DNA of 64,000 bases from Pammene aurita (GCA_947086415.1 OX352312.1:248001-312000), one strand, 5' to 3'. Counted from the stretch's first letter, positions 10,964 to 21,739 are shown. A program made the numbers and translations. The notes: generated by a model not told the origin, from the letters alone.

Positions 10964-11394
10964 AAGCCTGACCAGAAATATATGATCACGCGCCATGTTG
11001 CGGAATTTCATTGGAACTAATTTCTTACACTGGCATTCATTTTAATGACATAATGATATGCATGTGTGAGCGCATGTCATAGGCTGTCACTGTCATTGAG
11101 GCGGTTTACTTAAATGATAATAAAGTGTTGTATATTAAATAATAAACACAAAAAAAATCCCAAAATTATCCATATCCAAGAGCGAAAGATTGTGAATAGT
11201 GTATATAATAAACTACTGTAAGTAATACGCTCGGAAAATGAAACTTTTTCGCTGTGAAACATTTTCAAATTAACATCAAAGCTGACAAGTAAACAAATCA
11301 AGATATCACCATACCATAGAGAACTGAACTGTTGCCATATAAATGAGAATAATAGCGCCCTCTTGACAATAATCATATATTTCTGGTCAGGCTT
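10964..11394. mobile_element. 431-bp inverted-repeat element flanked by TA, copy 1
   Basis: The ends are AAGCCTGACCAGAAATATAT and its inverse, with TA on each side (10962-10963 and 11395-11396). A second copy at 59456-59911 has the same ends and the same interior words (GCGCCATGTTGCGGAATTTC, AATAGCGCCCT). The short ORF inside (11110-11376) has no recognisable domain. This is a non-autonomous DNA transposon family, Tc1/mariner-like by its TA target. Confidence 0.85.
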
Positions 11395-11582
11395 TACATA
11401 TCGTGAAGGTTAATGAGTACTTCTACGGGGAATTAATTTCTAACTGCAATTTTAGACTCTTAAGGGACATTATATCGTGAAAAAGTCTACTATTAAACAT
11501 ACCATTTGAATGTGTGAATATTTTTTCTGTACATTTATAAATCTATAAAAATAATAAGAATCGCGAAAATAAGAAGAATTTA

Positions 11583-11806
11583 TAATCGCGAGTTCTCAGT
11601 TCTCAGTTGCAAACGAGTTGACCAATATAACAGACTATTATGAAAATCATTTCGCGCCTTCTAGCTCCATATCTCCTTGATCGATCCTGCTTATAAACAA
11701 AGTCTCAAATTATAATTATCTCTGCTACAACCTCACAAAATTTCATAAAGATCGGATAAAAGTTACTAAATCTATCACGGAAAAACTTACCAAAAACAAA
11801 ATGTAA
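11583..11806 (-). repeat. Dispersed repeat, copy B
   Basis: Inverted partner of 6595-6822. It carries CGCGAGTTCTCAG at one end and TTTCATAAAGATCGGAT inside. No coding capacity is visible. Confidence 0.6.
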
Positions 11807-12687
11807 AATAATCTTTAGTCAATTTATTGGTGTAAGTAATTAAACAATAGTGATTTTAAAGTATGTAGGTAAGAATGATTTTCACGGAAGACATTTTACA
11901 AAAGTATGTATTTTGTAAAATAACCTTAACTACATCTGAAACATTCTCAACTTTTTTAAACTCACAGACTATTTTTACTCGTACTAAAGTAACGTTCCAA
12001 TGTTACATTACACCGCGGTGTGAGCGCCGGCCGCATATTGTGTATTGTTCGTTTTGCCTAAAACAATTATTGTCCAAGCCTCCAGCCCCGAGGCACCCCT
12101 CCCCCCCCTAATGTCATTATTATCTCTCGGGGGCGGAAGCGACCCCTTTGATTTGTTTTCTTTATTTTATTTGCAAGATAACAGTTTTGTCTGTTTTGTA
12201 TGTAACGCAGCGACCTGTCGGGCTGTATTTGGGGTGTGATTAATCTAGGTACTAAGTAATTTAGGTGGCAAGTATGTATTTTACACCTGATTATATTATG
12301 TTTGGATACTCGTATTTTAACGTAACTTCCACTCAAGGAAAGTTTATGATTTGCAAGTGAGTTTGCAAAAATATGTGACACGCTTTCATGAAAGTAAATA
12401 TGACTGTGTTAAATATTTTGCAGAGTTCTACGCGTAAGATATTATTGCAGCTGATTGTATATATACTATATTATCGATTGGCCATATCGATTTCATATAA
12501 ATTGTATTTGATTATTCCGTTAACACGTTTTAGTGCGATAAACTACTTATTGTTACTTTGCTATTCCTTTACTAAAAATGGACACTACCTGTGAGTTTCT
12601 ATAATTGGCTTCCTGTATTTGCTAAAATGTTTAATGTTTGTGTCACAGCTGTTGGATCTCCAAATAAATAAATAAATAAAATAAAAT
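11807..12687. other. No recognised feature
   Basis: Mostly AT-rich with a short GC-rich patch at about 12010-12150 (runs of C at 12100-12110). The word GCAAAAATATGTGACACGCT at 12366-12385 also occurs in the arms of the hairpin element at 24111-24242, so a decayed relative may lie here. Confidence 0.35.
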
Positions 12688-13029
12688 AAAAAGGACCCCG
12701 CAGCAAAAATAGGGAAAAAGTGGTTTCAGTCAAATCTCACGAAATTTTAGTACAATGTAGATTCGAGTCTCCTGATAATTTTTTTATTTTTATAAGGGCA
12801 CAACTCGCTCAGAAGTATACTTTCAGAAATAATCAATAAATATTGTTTCATACAAAACATATGTAACATACCAATTTATCGTAAAATCTTTCTCTTTGCT
12901 TTTGCATAATATAACAGTGTACTTCTGAGGGAGTTGCGCCCTTATAAAAAAATAATAAGGAGACCTGAATCTACATCATACTAAAATTTGACTGAAACCA
13001 CTTTTTCCCTGTTGGCTGCGGGGTCCTTT
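12688..13029. mobile_element. ~340-bp inverted-repeat element
   Basis: The ends AAAGGACCCCGCAGC and its inverse continue inward for about 120 bp as imperfect inverted arms. Paired words are AGGGAAAAAGTGGTTTCAGT with its inverse, and GGGCACAACTCGCTCAGAAG with its inverse. No ORF is present. A TA follows the right end, while the left flank is blurred by an A-rich run. Foldback-type non-autonomous DNA transposon by structure. Confidence 0.75.
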
Positions 13030-13714
13030 AGCGACATTTTATAATTTTAGTAAAGTATTCCAGTGAGATACTCAAACTTCCGCGTTTTCGTCACTGTGCC
13101 GGTAAAATAACTACCTACATGTAATTTTTAAACTTAAGTCTTTCGCAATGAAAGTGACAGCAGAGTGTCAACTATTAGGTACTAGCGTGCCGAGCACTGG
13201 GAAGTTTACGATAACTAACAAAGTCTGTACAGAAAAGCCTTTTGATATAAATACGGTTTTGAGTTGCATAATGCGGCCATTTGCGCGGATCTTCGTGGCA
13301 GGGCGAAGGTTTATGTCGAGCACCGGCGATGATCTGGGGATTTTGGGAAACGACTAGGATTTGCTGTTCTACCGTGTGGGCCTATAACATGAGCAAAAAA
13401 TTGAATCCTAGATTCTACTCCTCAAACTAGACAACGTATGTTCAGCGACTTAAGGGAATTAAGGGAATTACCATGGCCAAGAAATTTGTAATTAACATGC
13501 ATAATATTTTTGTAAATACACATAACAGCTTTTAAATTTAATAACAATAAAATAATTTATTTAGAACGGATTTTTATTCTTGTTTTTTCTTACAAGGGGA
13601 AGGAGAGTGTAAAAATTGGCAATAATTGTGTTCCGTGATAAACGAATGACGCCTTCTGTATGTTATTGGAGTACTCGTTAGTTTGCCCCAGGACTGGAAC
13701 TATCGCTATCTGTC
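13030..13714. other. No recognised feature
   Basis: Short unrecognised ORFs only (for example 13148-13357). There is an AATAAA-rich stretch near 13545. No gene is supported. Confidence 0.35.
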
Positions 13715-13955
13715 CCGATGCGAGCCGTAATTACATGGAGTCAACAAGCGCGACGCACGGTACTGCCATCCCGCGCATGCAACTATTGCTACCACATTGC
13801 TACTTTGTATGGTAATGTTGTTTTGTTCATCAAGGTAATAAGAGAAACATTGTTTATTGTTAAATAAATACATTAATAATTTTAAAGTTACTAACCCTAT
13901 ATACCTACGGAACCCTCGGTGCGCGAGTCTGACTCGCATTTTGCCGGTTTTTTTA
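13715..13955 (-). repeat. GGGTTCCG-family repeat, minus copy
   Basis: The right end reads CTACGGAACCCTCGGTGCGC, then GAGTCTGACTCGCATTTTGC and CGG plus a T run. This is the inverse of the start of the copies at 14262, 20829 and 25727. Each copy has a self-complementary GTGCGAGTC/GACTCGCGCAC segment next to GGGTTCCGTA. I see it as one dispersed non-autonomous family and leave the class open. The left boundary is uncertain. Confidence 0.6.
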
Positions 13956-14261
13956 AATTAATTAATTAAATTTAATAAAAGCGTAGAAAATAAATCTTTC
14001 TTGAAATAAATCTATATTATTATTTACAATGTGCATATAAAATTTTATATTATTTTGTCACGATTTCGGGGATAGCAATTACTTAGGTACGGTTTTTATA
14101 AGAGTGATCGTTTGGTAAAATCGCCGAACTAGCAATTCGAACTGTGGTCATTTATTGAAATTGACGGACAAGAAGAAGGACGAACTAGTAAATGAGCGTC
14201 TAAAATTTAGGCTTAATTCGTTCAAAGAAGTAAAGGTACCAAAATTACATTCAGTGTAAGG

Positions 14262-14548
14262 AAAGAAAAAACCGTCCTAGTGCGAGTCGGACTTGCGCAC
14301 GAAGGGTTCCGTACCAATATCTATAAAATCGACAAAAAAACATGTCTGTTGTATGGGAGCCGCCTTCAATTTATTTATTTTATTCTGTTTTTTAGTATTC
14401 GTTGTTATAGCGGCAACAGAAATACATCATCTGTGAAAATTTCAACTATCTAACTATCACGGTTCATAAGATACAGCCTGGTGACAGACGGAGAGCGGAG
14501 TCTTAGTAATAGGGTCTCGTTTTTACCCTTTGGGTACGGAACCCTAAA
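14262..14548 (+). repeat. GGGTTCCG-family repeat, plus copy
   Basis: It starts near AAAACCGTCCTAGTGCGAGT, continues through CGCACGAAGGGTTCCGTACC and ends with GGTACGGAACCCTAAAAG, so the two ends are inverted (GGGTTCCGTAC against GTACGGAACCC). Length is about 290 bp and no protein is encoded. Compare with 20829-21665, which has the same ends but is longer. Confidence 0.65.
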
Positions 14549-14630
14549 AGCAAGGCTAGACAGACCGAATATATATTTCATTCCATTATTTGTAATTTTT
14601 ACAAAATATTCTGAGGTTAATAGTTACGTA

Positions 14631-14773
14631 CAGTCGAGTTCACAAATATCGTTACAAGCCAACGTCCCGAAAATATGTTTACACGCTTCTAAAAGTTCTA
14701 AACCACTGACAATAAGGTGGAGTAAATATATTTGTGGAACATTTGCATGTAAAGATATTTCTGAACTCGACTG
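14631..14773. mobile_element. 143-bp inverted-repeat element flanked by TA
   Basis: CAGTCGAGTTCACAAATATC and its near-exact inverse (GATATTTCTGAACTCGACTG) bound the element, with TA at 14629-14630 and 14774-14775. It is a short non-autonomous mariner-type element. Its start shares CAGTC with the hairpin element at 24111-24242, but the rest of the sequence differs. Confidence 0.8.
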
Positions 14774-14879
14774 TACAGTCAGCAGCATAAGCAGGTAAGC
14801 GAGTAGGTCGTCAATACGATATGGACAAGACTTTATTACTAGGAGACCACTAACTGCCTAAAACAACGCAAATAAAAAT

Positions 14880-15651
14880 ATTCAATTAGTAATTTGATTT
14901 GTTCCTAGGTGATGAGATCACAATCTCATTTTGACCAGCTTACCCGAGCAGTTTACCCAAATATTAGGTTCACAGAACAAATATAAGCCTTGGTAAGGAG
15001 TAAGTTAGAGTTTTCTTCGATTATATGGATCCCCTACGAATCGACGTATGCCTTACTTCTGGAAAAGGTACAGAAAGCATTTTTAAGGTTCCTTTATAAG
15101 CAAACCTGCGGATATTACCCGTATTTGTACCCAACAAAGTATCTTTTGGGCTCCCTTGGGTACAATTCCCTGGAAGTGAGGCGTAATTTCCATTTAATGA
15201 TAATGGCTTGCCGAGCTTTGCGTGGAGAGTCCGACTGTCCCGAGCTGGTTGAGCGTCTCGTGCGTTTGTTTGTCCCGGATATCCCGAGGATAGCCTTGAG
15301 AGCACGGCGACGCGACCTATTGGCCGTGCCGTCGGCACGCACCGTGTCGTTCAGGAACTCGCCGCTGCCCCGCGCCCTTTCACAGCTCAATGCGCTGCTG
15401 GCATCAACACCTGAGTGTGACTTGTTGGCGTGGCGATGGGCGGCAGTTTATGGTGAATGCTTGAGGGTATGTGAGGCGATGGATGCTGGGTGCTCAACAG
15501 TTACGCAGTGATTCACTTTTTTTACCGTGAGTTTTTATTTTATATTGTTCTTTGATTATTTGTGTAATTGTTAGCTTAAGTTTCGTGACGAATTGGTTTT
15601 ACTGTAAGGTCATGTAAGCGTTTTTGTCAATAAATAAATAAATAAATAAAG
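14880..15651 (+). mobile_element. 5'-truncated LINE with AAAT tail
   Basis: A plus-strand copy with the last third of the RT protein (14990-15511), about 120 bp of untranslated region and an AAAT repeat tail at 15629-15651. The 5' boundary is approximate. The protein belongs to a different LINE family from those at 5835 and 15905, because its conserved C-terminal words differ. Confidence 0.7.
14990..15511 (+). pseudogene. LINE reverse transcriptase, C-terminal 173 residues
   Basis: The fragment starts MVRSKLEFSSIIWIPY, then has KVQKAFLRFLYKQTCGYYPY and LLGSLGYNSLEVRRN. This layout (RSKLEYxSxxWxP, then VQKRFLRYLY, then LGxxSLExRR) is the thumb region of Jockey-type LINE RTs. The fingers, the palm with the catalytic Asp residues and the endonuclease are missing. 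The last 40 residues have no known domain. The frame is intact over the part that remains. It could not be an active enzyme alone. Confidence 0.8.
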
Positions 15652-15756
15652 CTAGCAGAAGCAAGCACTCTCAATAGTATGAAACCTCGCTTGCCGATCT
15701 TTATACTTACTTCACTACTTGATACTTATTTTTATAGCCAATTATAAATAAATAAA

Positions 15757-15874
15757 TATTATAGGACAATCTTACACAAACCGGCCTAGTCCCACAGTGA
15801 GCTCAATAAGGCTTGTGTTGTGGACGACGATATATATAATAAATAGATATAGATAAATACTTAAAAATATATTA
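15757..15874 (-). mobile_element. SINE, 3' half (interrupted copy)
   Basis: Inverse of the 3' half of the SINE at 10547-10795: GACAATCTTACACAAA, then CCTAGTCCCACAGTGAGCTC and AATAAGGCTTGTGTTGTGG. It breaks off in AAATACTTAAA. Text from the other half resumes at 16913 after the LINE. The two halves join in the right order and orientation. Confidence 0.8.
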
Positions 15875-16912
15875 AAAGTAAACCCCCTAAAGTCACAGGT
15901 AATTGTGATGGGTAGCGCTAAACAAATCTCCAAAATTGACTTTCTCAGGCTCCCTCCGATAGTCTTCGATGGTATCCAAATTCCTTTTTCCAACCAAGTG
16001 AAAAATCTTGGCGTAATCATGGATCGTTGTCTATCATGGGTGCCTCAGGTGATTGAAGTGAGCAGGAAGATGTTTGCTGCCATAGGGTCTCTCAGACGGC
16101 TCCGGAATTTCCTGCCAATTGCTACTAAAATTGCGCTTGCTCAGTCGTTACTTCTCCCCATTCTTGATTATGCAGATATCTCCTATTTAGACCTAACCGA
16201 AGAGCAACTTAATAAGCTTGAGCGTATTCAAAATGACTGCATTCGGTTCATTTTCGGATTACGCAAATTCGACCATGTTTCTAGTTTTCGTTCTCAACTC
16301 AAATGGCTCCCTATCCGTCACCGCCGTAACTCTCACATACTTTCTTTACTCTTTTCTATACTTTTTAACCCTGCAACTCCCCGCTACCTCAAAGAGCGTT
16401 TCTCTTATCTTAATTCTATTAGATCCTCTCAAAAATTGCTCCTAAAAGTGCCATCTTCATCTTCCAAATTTTATAATTGCTCATTTACGTTCCAGGCCGT
16501 TCGTTTGTGGAATTCTCTCCCTCTCAACATAAAACGCGCGCAATCTATTGGTAGCTTTAAATCGCAACTTAAGGAATACTATTTATCTCTTCCTTAGGTT
16601 TTTGAGTTGACACTGTTGTTTCTTATTGTGTGTATTATATATGTATATATGTACGTATATGTATGTTTATTTTGTATTTATTTAAGTACGTATATTCATA
16701 TGAATGTGCTGTGTTATCTATTTCGTCTCTTTTGTTTCTATGCACCACCTACTGCTTATTGTTTTTCTCTAGTCTCCACTACCCAAAGGTTGTCTGGAAG
16801 AAATCGCTCATAAGCGATAAGACCGCCTGTTGTTACCTCTACCTAAATTTATCTAATTGTAAAATTTGTGCTTGTAACTGTATGAGGTGTGCAATAAAGA
16901 GTATTTATTATT
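15875..16912 (+). mobile_element. 5'-truncated LINE inserted in the SINE
   Basis: It holds the C-terminal RT frame (15905-16597) and a 300-bp 3' untranslated region. That region has a hairpin segment (AAATCGCTCATAAGCGAT near 16800-16818, followed by AAGACCGCC) and the terminus GTGCAATAAAGAG at about 16889-16901. I recall this hairpin plus CCGCC as a feature of a common lepidopteran LINE tail. It lies exactly between the two SINE halves, so it inserted into that SINE. An exact target duplication was not resolved (AT-rich junctions). Confidence 0.8.
15905..16597 (+). pseudogene. LINE reverse transcriptase, C-terminal 230 residues
   Basis: The protein contains QVKNLGVIMDRCLSWVPQV, then LPILDYADISYLDL and LWNSLPLNIKRAQS, the same order of blocks as the minus-strand LINE protein at 5835-6563. 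The catalytic palm and endonuclease are missing because of 5' truncation. The frame is open to a natural stop at 16595-16597, so the insertion is not very old. It makes no complete enzyme. Confidence 0.8.
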
Positions 16913-17045
16913 ATATAGAAAACATCCATAACTCAGGTACAAATATCTGTGTTGAACACACAAATAAATGCCCTGACCAGGATTCGAACCCGGGACCTCC
17001 TGCTTCGTAGGCAGGGTCACTACCGACTGGGCTAAGAGGCCGTTG
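16913..17045 (-). mobile_element. SINE, tRNA-like head (interrupted copy)
   Basis: Inverse of the SINE head: the B box reads GGATTCGAACC on the plus strand at about 16979-16989, followed by the inverse A box near 17025-17037. With 15757-15874 it forms one SINE of the 10547-10795 family on the minus strand. Confidence 0.8.
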
Positions 17046-17066
17046 TCTAAGAGGTATAAAGTAACA

Positions 17067-17380
17067 TCAGGGATCCCTTTGTTTCCCATAAACTTATTGT
17101 ATCGAATTTCGATAGGCAGAAATTGATATCCATATAATTTATGGGCATAAACATCAATTGTCATAATTTTTGTAAAGCATAACGTTTCATAGTTCTAATA
17201 ATAAAGATCTATAATATTAAACACTATAATCGCAAAAGGCATAAAATTGATGAGTATAAAATTCGAAGGTCTATCAATGATTATTCAGAAATATTTTGAG
17301 GCATATATTTTACCGGACTAATAGTCGTTAATCATATCGTTTTAGTGTCATCCCTTTGTTTCCCATAAACTTATTGTTTC
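17067..17380 (+). repeat. Repeated segment TCCCTTTGTTTCCCATAAAC
   Basis: The words TCCCTTTGTTTCCCATAAAC and TTATTGT.TCGAATT occur at about 17073-17110 and again at about 17350-17388, just before the tandem array. In both copies an AATTTTTGTAAAGCATAACG-like or TTTTTTCAAGTATAACG segment follows. This is a loose direct duplication about 280 bp apart. Confidence 0.55.
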
Positions 17381-17445
17381 GAATTACCATAGTCCTAAAA
17401 TGATATAATAGTCATAATTTTTTTCAAGTATAACGTTTACTAAAT

Positions 17446-17730
17446 GCGATCCTCAAGAAAATGAACTGTTGCCAGAAGTGGGTTAGGTTAGGTTAGAACT
17501 GCAACCCCCAAGAAAACGAACTGTTGCCAGAAGTGGGTTAGGTTAGGTTAGAACTGCGATCCCCAAGAAAACGAACTGTTGTCAGAAGTGGGTTAGGTTA
17601 GAACTGCGACCCCCAAGAAAACGAACTGTTGCCAGAAGTGGGTTAGGTTAGGTTATAACTGCGTCCCCCATGAAATCGAACTGTTGCCAGAAGTGGGTTA
17701 GGTTAGGTTAAAACTGCGACCCCTAAGAAA
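17446..17730 (+). repeat. Tandem array of ~54-bp units with GGTTAGGTTAGG
   Basis: About five units run head to tail. Each contains AAGAAAACGAACTGTTGCCA, then GAAGTGGGTTAGG and GTTAGGTTA, then AACTGCGACCCCC. One unit has a single TTAGG fewer than the others. TTAGG is the insect telomere repeat, so each unit carries two or three telomere-type repeats. Whether that is ancestry or coincidence cannot be told here. Confidence 0.85.
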
Positions 17731-17904
17731 AATAATTATACATGCGTAATAAATATTATTACATGTAAAAAAAAAATAAGTAAAAAAACCCGAAATGAAT
17801 TTTATTGAAATAAGTCAACTACCAATTAAAAGACTGTTCCAATTACCTAGTATCGTGTCCTCGACGCAATGAGTTATCGGAAATGTAATTTGTGTTGTTT
17901 AATT

Positions 17905-18250
17905 ATATAACTATTGACAATATGACTAATAAATATTATGATGGTTAACGTTATGGACTATAAAAAATCGGAACTTAAGATTTGTGAAAACCAATATACA
18001 CCCCTAGTTATCATTATAATCTGCGATTAAAGAACTTAAAACAATTATTATAAGCAAGTTTATTACCTTCAACATTATGTAATAGCTACCATCTGGACTT
18101 TGAATATTATGAGTAACAGATTTTATGACTAACACTAATGATGACCTGCAAAAATCGGACCAGTAATTTAGATTGTTAAATTTTATGACTATTGACAATA
18201 TGACTAATAAAAATTATGATGGAAAACGTTATGGACTGAAAAAAACGGAA
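17905..18250 (+). repeat. Direct repeat pair, 277 bp apart
   Basis: TGACAATATGACTAATAAA is followed by ATTATGATGG and ACGTTATGGACT at about 17913-17965, and the same series appears at about 18190-18242. The text between the copies (17966-18185) has no ORF or known motif. It may be two copies of a diverged longer unit. Confidence 0.6.
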
Positions 18251-18380
18251 GTAAAAATGTATGGGAACCGATAGAGACCCGGTAACATCATCATGTAATC
18301 GGACAAAATTTTTGGATGAATAATTGCAATTTCTTCGTTGTAATCACAAACATCGAAATTCGAAAATTAACTACCTATTA

Positions 18381-18471
18381 CACTGTGCCAAAGGGATAAC
18401 AATTTATTTTATGCCTTTTATAATTATTTTAACGACTTTATCATTTGGATAGTTGATCATTTGGCACAGTG
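18381..18471. mobile_element. 91-bp inverted-repeat element flanked by TA
   Basis: The ends are CACTGTGCCAAA and TTTGGCACAGTG, with TA on both sides (18379-18380 and 18472-18473). It is too short for coding. The CACTGTG start also resembles Transib ends, but the expected 5-bp target duplication is not seen, so a mariner-type miniature element is the better guess. Confidence 0.65.
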
Positions 18472-18514
18472 TAAGTGCGCACCGAATGACAGCTAGACAA
18501 ACAACATAACTGCA

Positions 18515-18672
18515 TGGTCAAGTCCAACCAACTATAGACACAGAGGGCGCCCCAGAGAACGGCGGGCGAACGACATCGAAAAAACTGCCGGAAAAAACTG
18601 GAAAAGTAAAGCAGGAGATCGAAAATCTTGGAGGCTATTTGAGGAGGCCTATACTATACCCAGAAAGGGGCC
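18515..18672 (+). pseudogene. RTE-type LINE, C-terminal remnant
   Basis: The frame reading RGRPRERRANDIEKTAGKNW, then KSKAGDRKSWRLFEEAYT and ending IPRKGP before a stop, matches the very C-terminal segment of RTE-class ORF2 proteins. The usual pattern is GRPxxRWxDDI..AG..W...A.DR..W..L.EAY. Here the Trp-Asp of RWxDD is replaced (RRANDI). Nothing upstream of about 18515 continues the protein, so this is a strongly 5'-truncated copy. It belongs to a third LINE class in the window. Confidence 0.75.
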
Positions 18673-19225
18673 TTAGCTGAATAAGTTACTTTGTAATTTA
18701 ACTAAATTGTAAACATTATTTATAGTTAAGGAAATGAAGGCGTTATTTATTTCTTTGAAGTGCGCTTTCACGTTATCCGATCCGATATCCGACGTCGGAT
18801 ATTTAGAACCACGAACAAGACAAATTTTAAATTTGTGTATGTTTGTTCTTTTTTCTTAAAATAACAAATATCCAATGCTCAAAAGAACACAAAAAGGCGG
18901 ACTTAATGCTATAGGGTACTCTCTAGCAGCTTCTTTTTTCCTTGGGTCATCAGACATCCAATGATCTGACAATGATCTGGGATCGGACAATGTGTAAACG
19001 CTCTAATAGATAGTGCAGTAAAACACTTCTATAATTGCATTAACACGTTTAATTTTGAAGACAAAGTAAAAATATTTAAGATTAGCAAAAATAGTCAATT
19101 ATTTAAAATTTAGCATTTCACGTAAAAATCACAATAACGGCATCTATATAAGGATATTTCACACTCAATAACTTCCCTAGTGGTCAGAATGCAATTAAAT
19201 TACAATAATAAAAATATTTAAAATT
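18673..19225. repeat. AT-rich stretch with degenerate subrepeats
   Basis: From about 19062 the words AAAAATATTTAA, TTAGCA and TTCACTTAAAAAT recur at intervals of about 100-140 bp and continue into the direct repeat that starts at 19226. A CCGATCCGATATCCGACGTC-like segment lies at 18778-18800. No ORF. Confidence 0.45.
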
Positions 19226-20408
19226 AGCACTTCACTTAAAAATGAAGACAACTGTACCTATTTCACATTCACATTCAACAACCAGAATGTAATTAAATTA
19301 CAATAATAAAAATATCTAATATTAGCACTTCACTTAAAAATGAAGACAACTGTACCTATATAAGGATATTTCACATTCAATAGTTAGCAAAACTGGTAAG
19401 TAAAAATAAAGACTCGGCTGGTAATAATTTGGCTGCAGGAAAATAATGGGTTAATGAGGCGGGTGATATGGATGGTGACAGATGATTCGCTGGCTGAACG
19501 TAGCCTAAATTAAAGAGCCAGGTCTTTATATGCCCGTCAAACGAGGCAATTGGAATTTGGGGAAATTTAGCAAAACAACAAAAAAAACTATTATGGCACA
19601 AAAATACTGGATACAAAGAAAAGGAATCGGATTTATAACGTTTTTAAAAAAAATGTAAATAATTTGATATTCTCGAAAGCAGGATGGCTAAAGCTGTTGT
19701 TTTAAATTAAAAAGAGTTCGTGGGCAAGTGTCCGCTTTGATTTAGTTAGGCGGACCCAATAGCTCGCTGAACTCCTTTTCTCACTTGGCGAGCCCGCTGG
19801 ATGCGGACTCTAATTCTCCGATGAATGGTGAAGAAACCCGCGTAAAACGCGGCAGTTGCAGACCGTCTCGCCGGTCCGGCACCCACAAGTGCCTTCCGGA
19901 ATCCTTCCGGCTCAGGCGGTCCCTCTGGTTGCCTTTTTGTCCGGCGACGTATTTGGTTTTTAAAAAATTGTATTTAATAATGTATTAGCACTTGCTATAT
20001 AATGTTTGAGCGCAAAGATCTACAGAAATAGATCGCACTTCAACTCGATGCAACTAAGCAAATTACAGCAAAACTCTCAGACAAAACCAGAATATCTGTT
20101 TTTCTTTAAAAATATCCTGTCGCTCTCACACACTCAATCAAAAATCAACTTTTTTCTTTTTGACAATCTGGAATACCTCAAAAATTCACATTCAAAATTA
20201 GCGCGAGTATTATCTAAATTTTATAACTGCCAGACGTATTACAAAATGCGGACTGATATAAGCGCCATCTAACTGTAATGCCGTGAATCACAATGTACGC
20301 TTTTTATATATCAACCGTGACCTAGCCTTAGACCTCCCTTAGACACAGAAGTTCAGAAGTTCTAAAGAAAGGCGACAGATGTCGTATGATACGTAGCGTC
20401 ATGCTACA
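19226..20408 (+). repeat. 1.18-kb direct repeat, copy 1 (candidate LTR)
   Basis: Nearly identical to 21740-22918 over its whole length, with only scattered substitutions and small indels. It ends in CATGCTACA, as copy 2 does, and contains a TATA-like CTATATAAGG at 19354-19363. It carries a GC-rich patch (19770-19940). The short ORFs inside (19785-19988, 20006-20272) recur in copy 2 and look non-coding. If the pair are LTRs, a CA end is present but a TG start and target duplication were not found. Confidence 0.75.
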
Positions 20409-20828
20409 GCATCTCCCTACCAAACAAAGAAACAAACGAACAACAACACAAGAAAACACAAGAAAACTAACCCCAAGCAACAAAAAAAACACAACTTAAT
20501 GCTAAGGCCAAAAAAGGTACAACAAGAGAACCCTAAACGAATTCCAAAAAAACAAAACTAACCAGTTATTAACATTACCCCTAAAGACTAACCTAATAGA
20601 TTAACAAGATGACAAAACGCCAACCAACGCGTCACGCGGTCCAAGACGTGACGGCCGGGATAGGACAGAAACTGCACCTGGCCACAGATCTTAATCCCTC
20701 ACATCGAGTCATCAAATTATACAACCAGGCTATCATAGACCGGGAAAGATAAACGAAGCCTTAAGCACCAACGGTAAAAAAAAGTCAAATCTGGTAAAAG
20801 GAGCAAGGAAACGCTCAAACGAAAACAA
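20409..20828 (+). other. Internal region of the repeat pair, part 1
   Basis: A-rich sequence (AAACAAAGAAACAAACGAAC and similar) leading to a small ORF at 20609-20752. No primer site matching a tRNA end that I know follows the first repeat. The region resumes at 21666 after a GGGTTCCG-family insertion. Confidence 0.5.
20609..20752 (+). CDS. Small ORF, 47 codons, between the direct repeats
   Basis: It starts MTKRQPTRHAVQDVTAGIGQ and ends YNQAIIDRER before TAA. No domain is recognised. It is the only ORF in the internal region whose start follows a promoter-bearing repeat, and its composition is more balanced than the flanking A-rich DNA. It could be the residue of a gag gene in a non-autonomous element or a chance frame. 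Coding status is unproven. Confidence 0.25.
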   Translation: MTKRQPTRHAVQDVTAGIGQKLHLATDLNPSHRVIKLYNQAIIDRER

Positions 20829-21665
20829 AAAACCGGCCAAGAGCGTGTCGGGCCACGCTCAGTGTAGGGTTCCGTAGTTTTCCGTCCGTCACAGTAAGTG
20901 TCCCCACTTAAGAGTTAATAACACCGCCATGTAGGATATGATATGAGAGTTCCACGTACAGCGACATCTATCGGCAAATTAAGTAAACTATTGCGCGCGA
21001 GCTTAAAGTATGGGAGATGATTTTTATGGAATAATTCTTTATTGCGTGAACCGATTTTCACCGTTTTTACTTTATTTGAAAGCACGTCATTTTATTGTAA
21101 TTTTGTAGAAATCGCAGGTACAATAAACACCTGCTTATACGGTTAAATTACAAACTTAATTCAGAAATTATTTTGTAATTTTTTTTCAAAAACTATTCAT
21201 CCTATCAAGTTCAAAATAATTTTCCTAGCAAGTTTTTATAAAGTTCTACTTTTGAGATTTTTTTCATATTTTTAAAACTTATGGTTCAAAAGTTAGAGGG
21301 GTGGGGGGACGCATATTTTTTTACTTCTGGAGCGATTATTTCCGAAAATATTTACATTATCAAAAAATGATTTTAGTAAACCCCTATTCATTTTTAAATA
21401 CCTATCCAACAATATATCACACGTTAGGGTTGAAATGAAAAAAAAAATCACTCCCCACTTTACGTATAGGGGAGGTACCCTAATAAAAAAAAATTCCACT
21501 TTTTATTTTACCACTTTGTCGGCGTGATTGATATACATATTAGTACCAAATTTCAGCTTTCTAGTGCTAACGGTCACTGAGATTATCCGCGGACGGACGG
21601 ACGGACGGACGGGCAGACATGGCGAAACTATAAGGGTTCCTAGTTGACTACGGAACCCTAAAAAA
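20829..21665 (+). repeat. GGGTTCCG-family repeat, long copy
   Basis: It starts ACCGGCCAAGAGCGTGTCGG, then GTGTAGGGTTCCGTAG, and ends GACTACGGAACCCTAAAAA, so its ends are inverted. A GGAC microsatellite lies at 21593-21613. The interior has no recognisable protein (the ORF at 21293-21499 has no motif). It is inserted in the internal region of the direct-repeat pair. Confidence 0.7.
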
Positions 21666-21739
21666 CGATAAGAGACGAATCAAGCAAGGATTACCGATAA
21701 GGGAATGGCGGACTAAAGCGCATTTTAGAATTTTGAGAA

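Noticed and set aside
17446..17730. CRISPR array
   Set aside because: Units are contiguous tandem repeats without unique spacers, in an insect-type genome.
17446..17730. Chromosome end (true telomere)
   Set aside because: TTAGG occurs only two or three times per unit and ordinary repeats continue on both sides.
18381..18471. Transib-type element based on CACTGTG ends
   Set aside because: The expected 5-bp target duplication is not seen, while TA flanks both sides.
19785..20272. Two ORFs of 67 and 88 codons repeated at 22295-22782
   Set aside because: They lie inside the direct repeat pair, have no recognised motif, and their duplication follows from the repeat itself.
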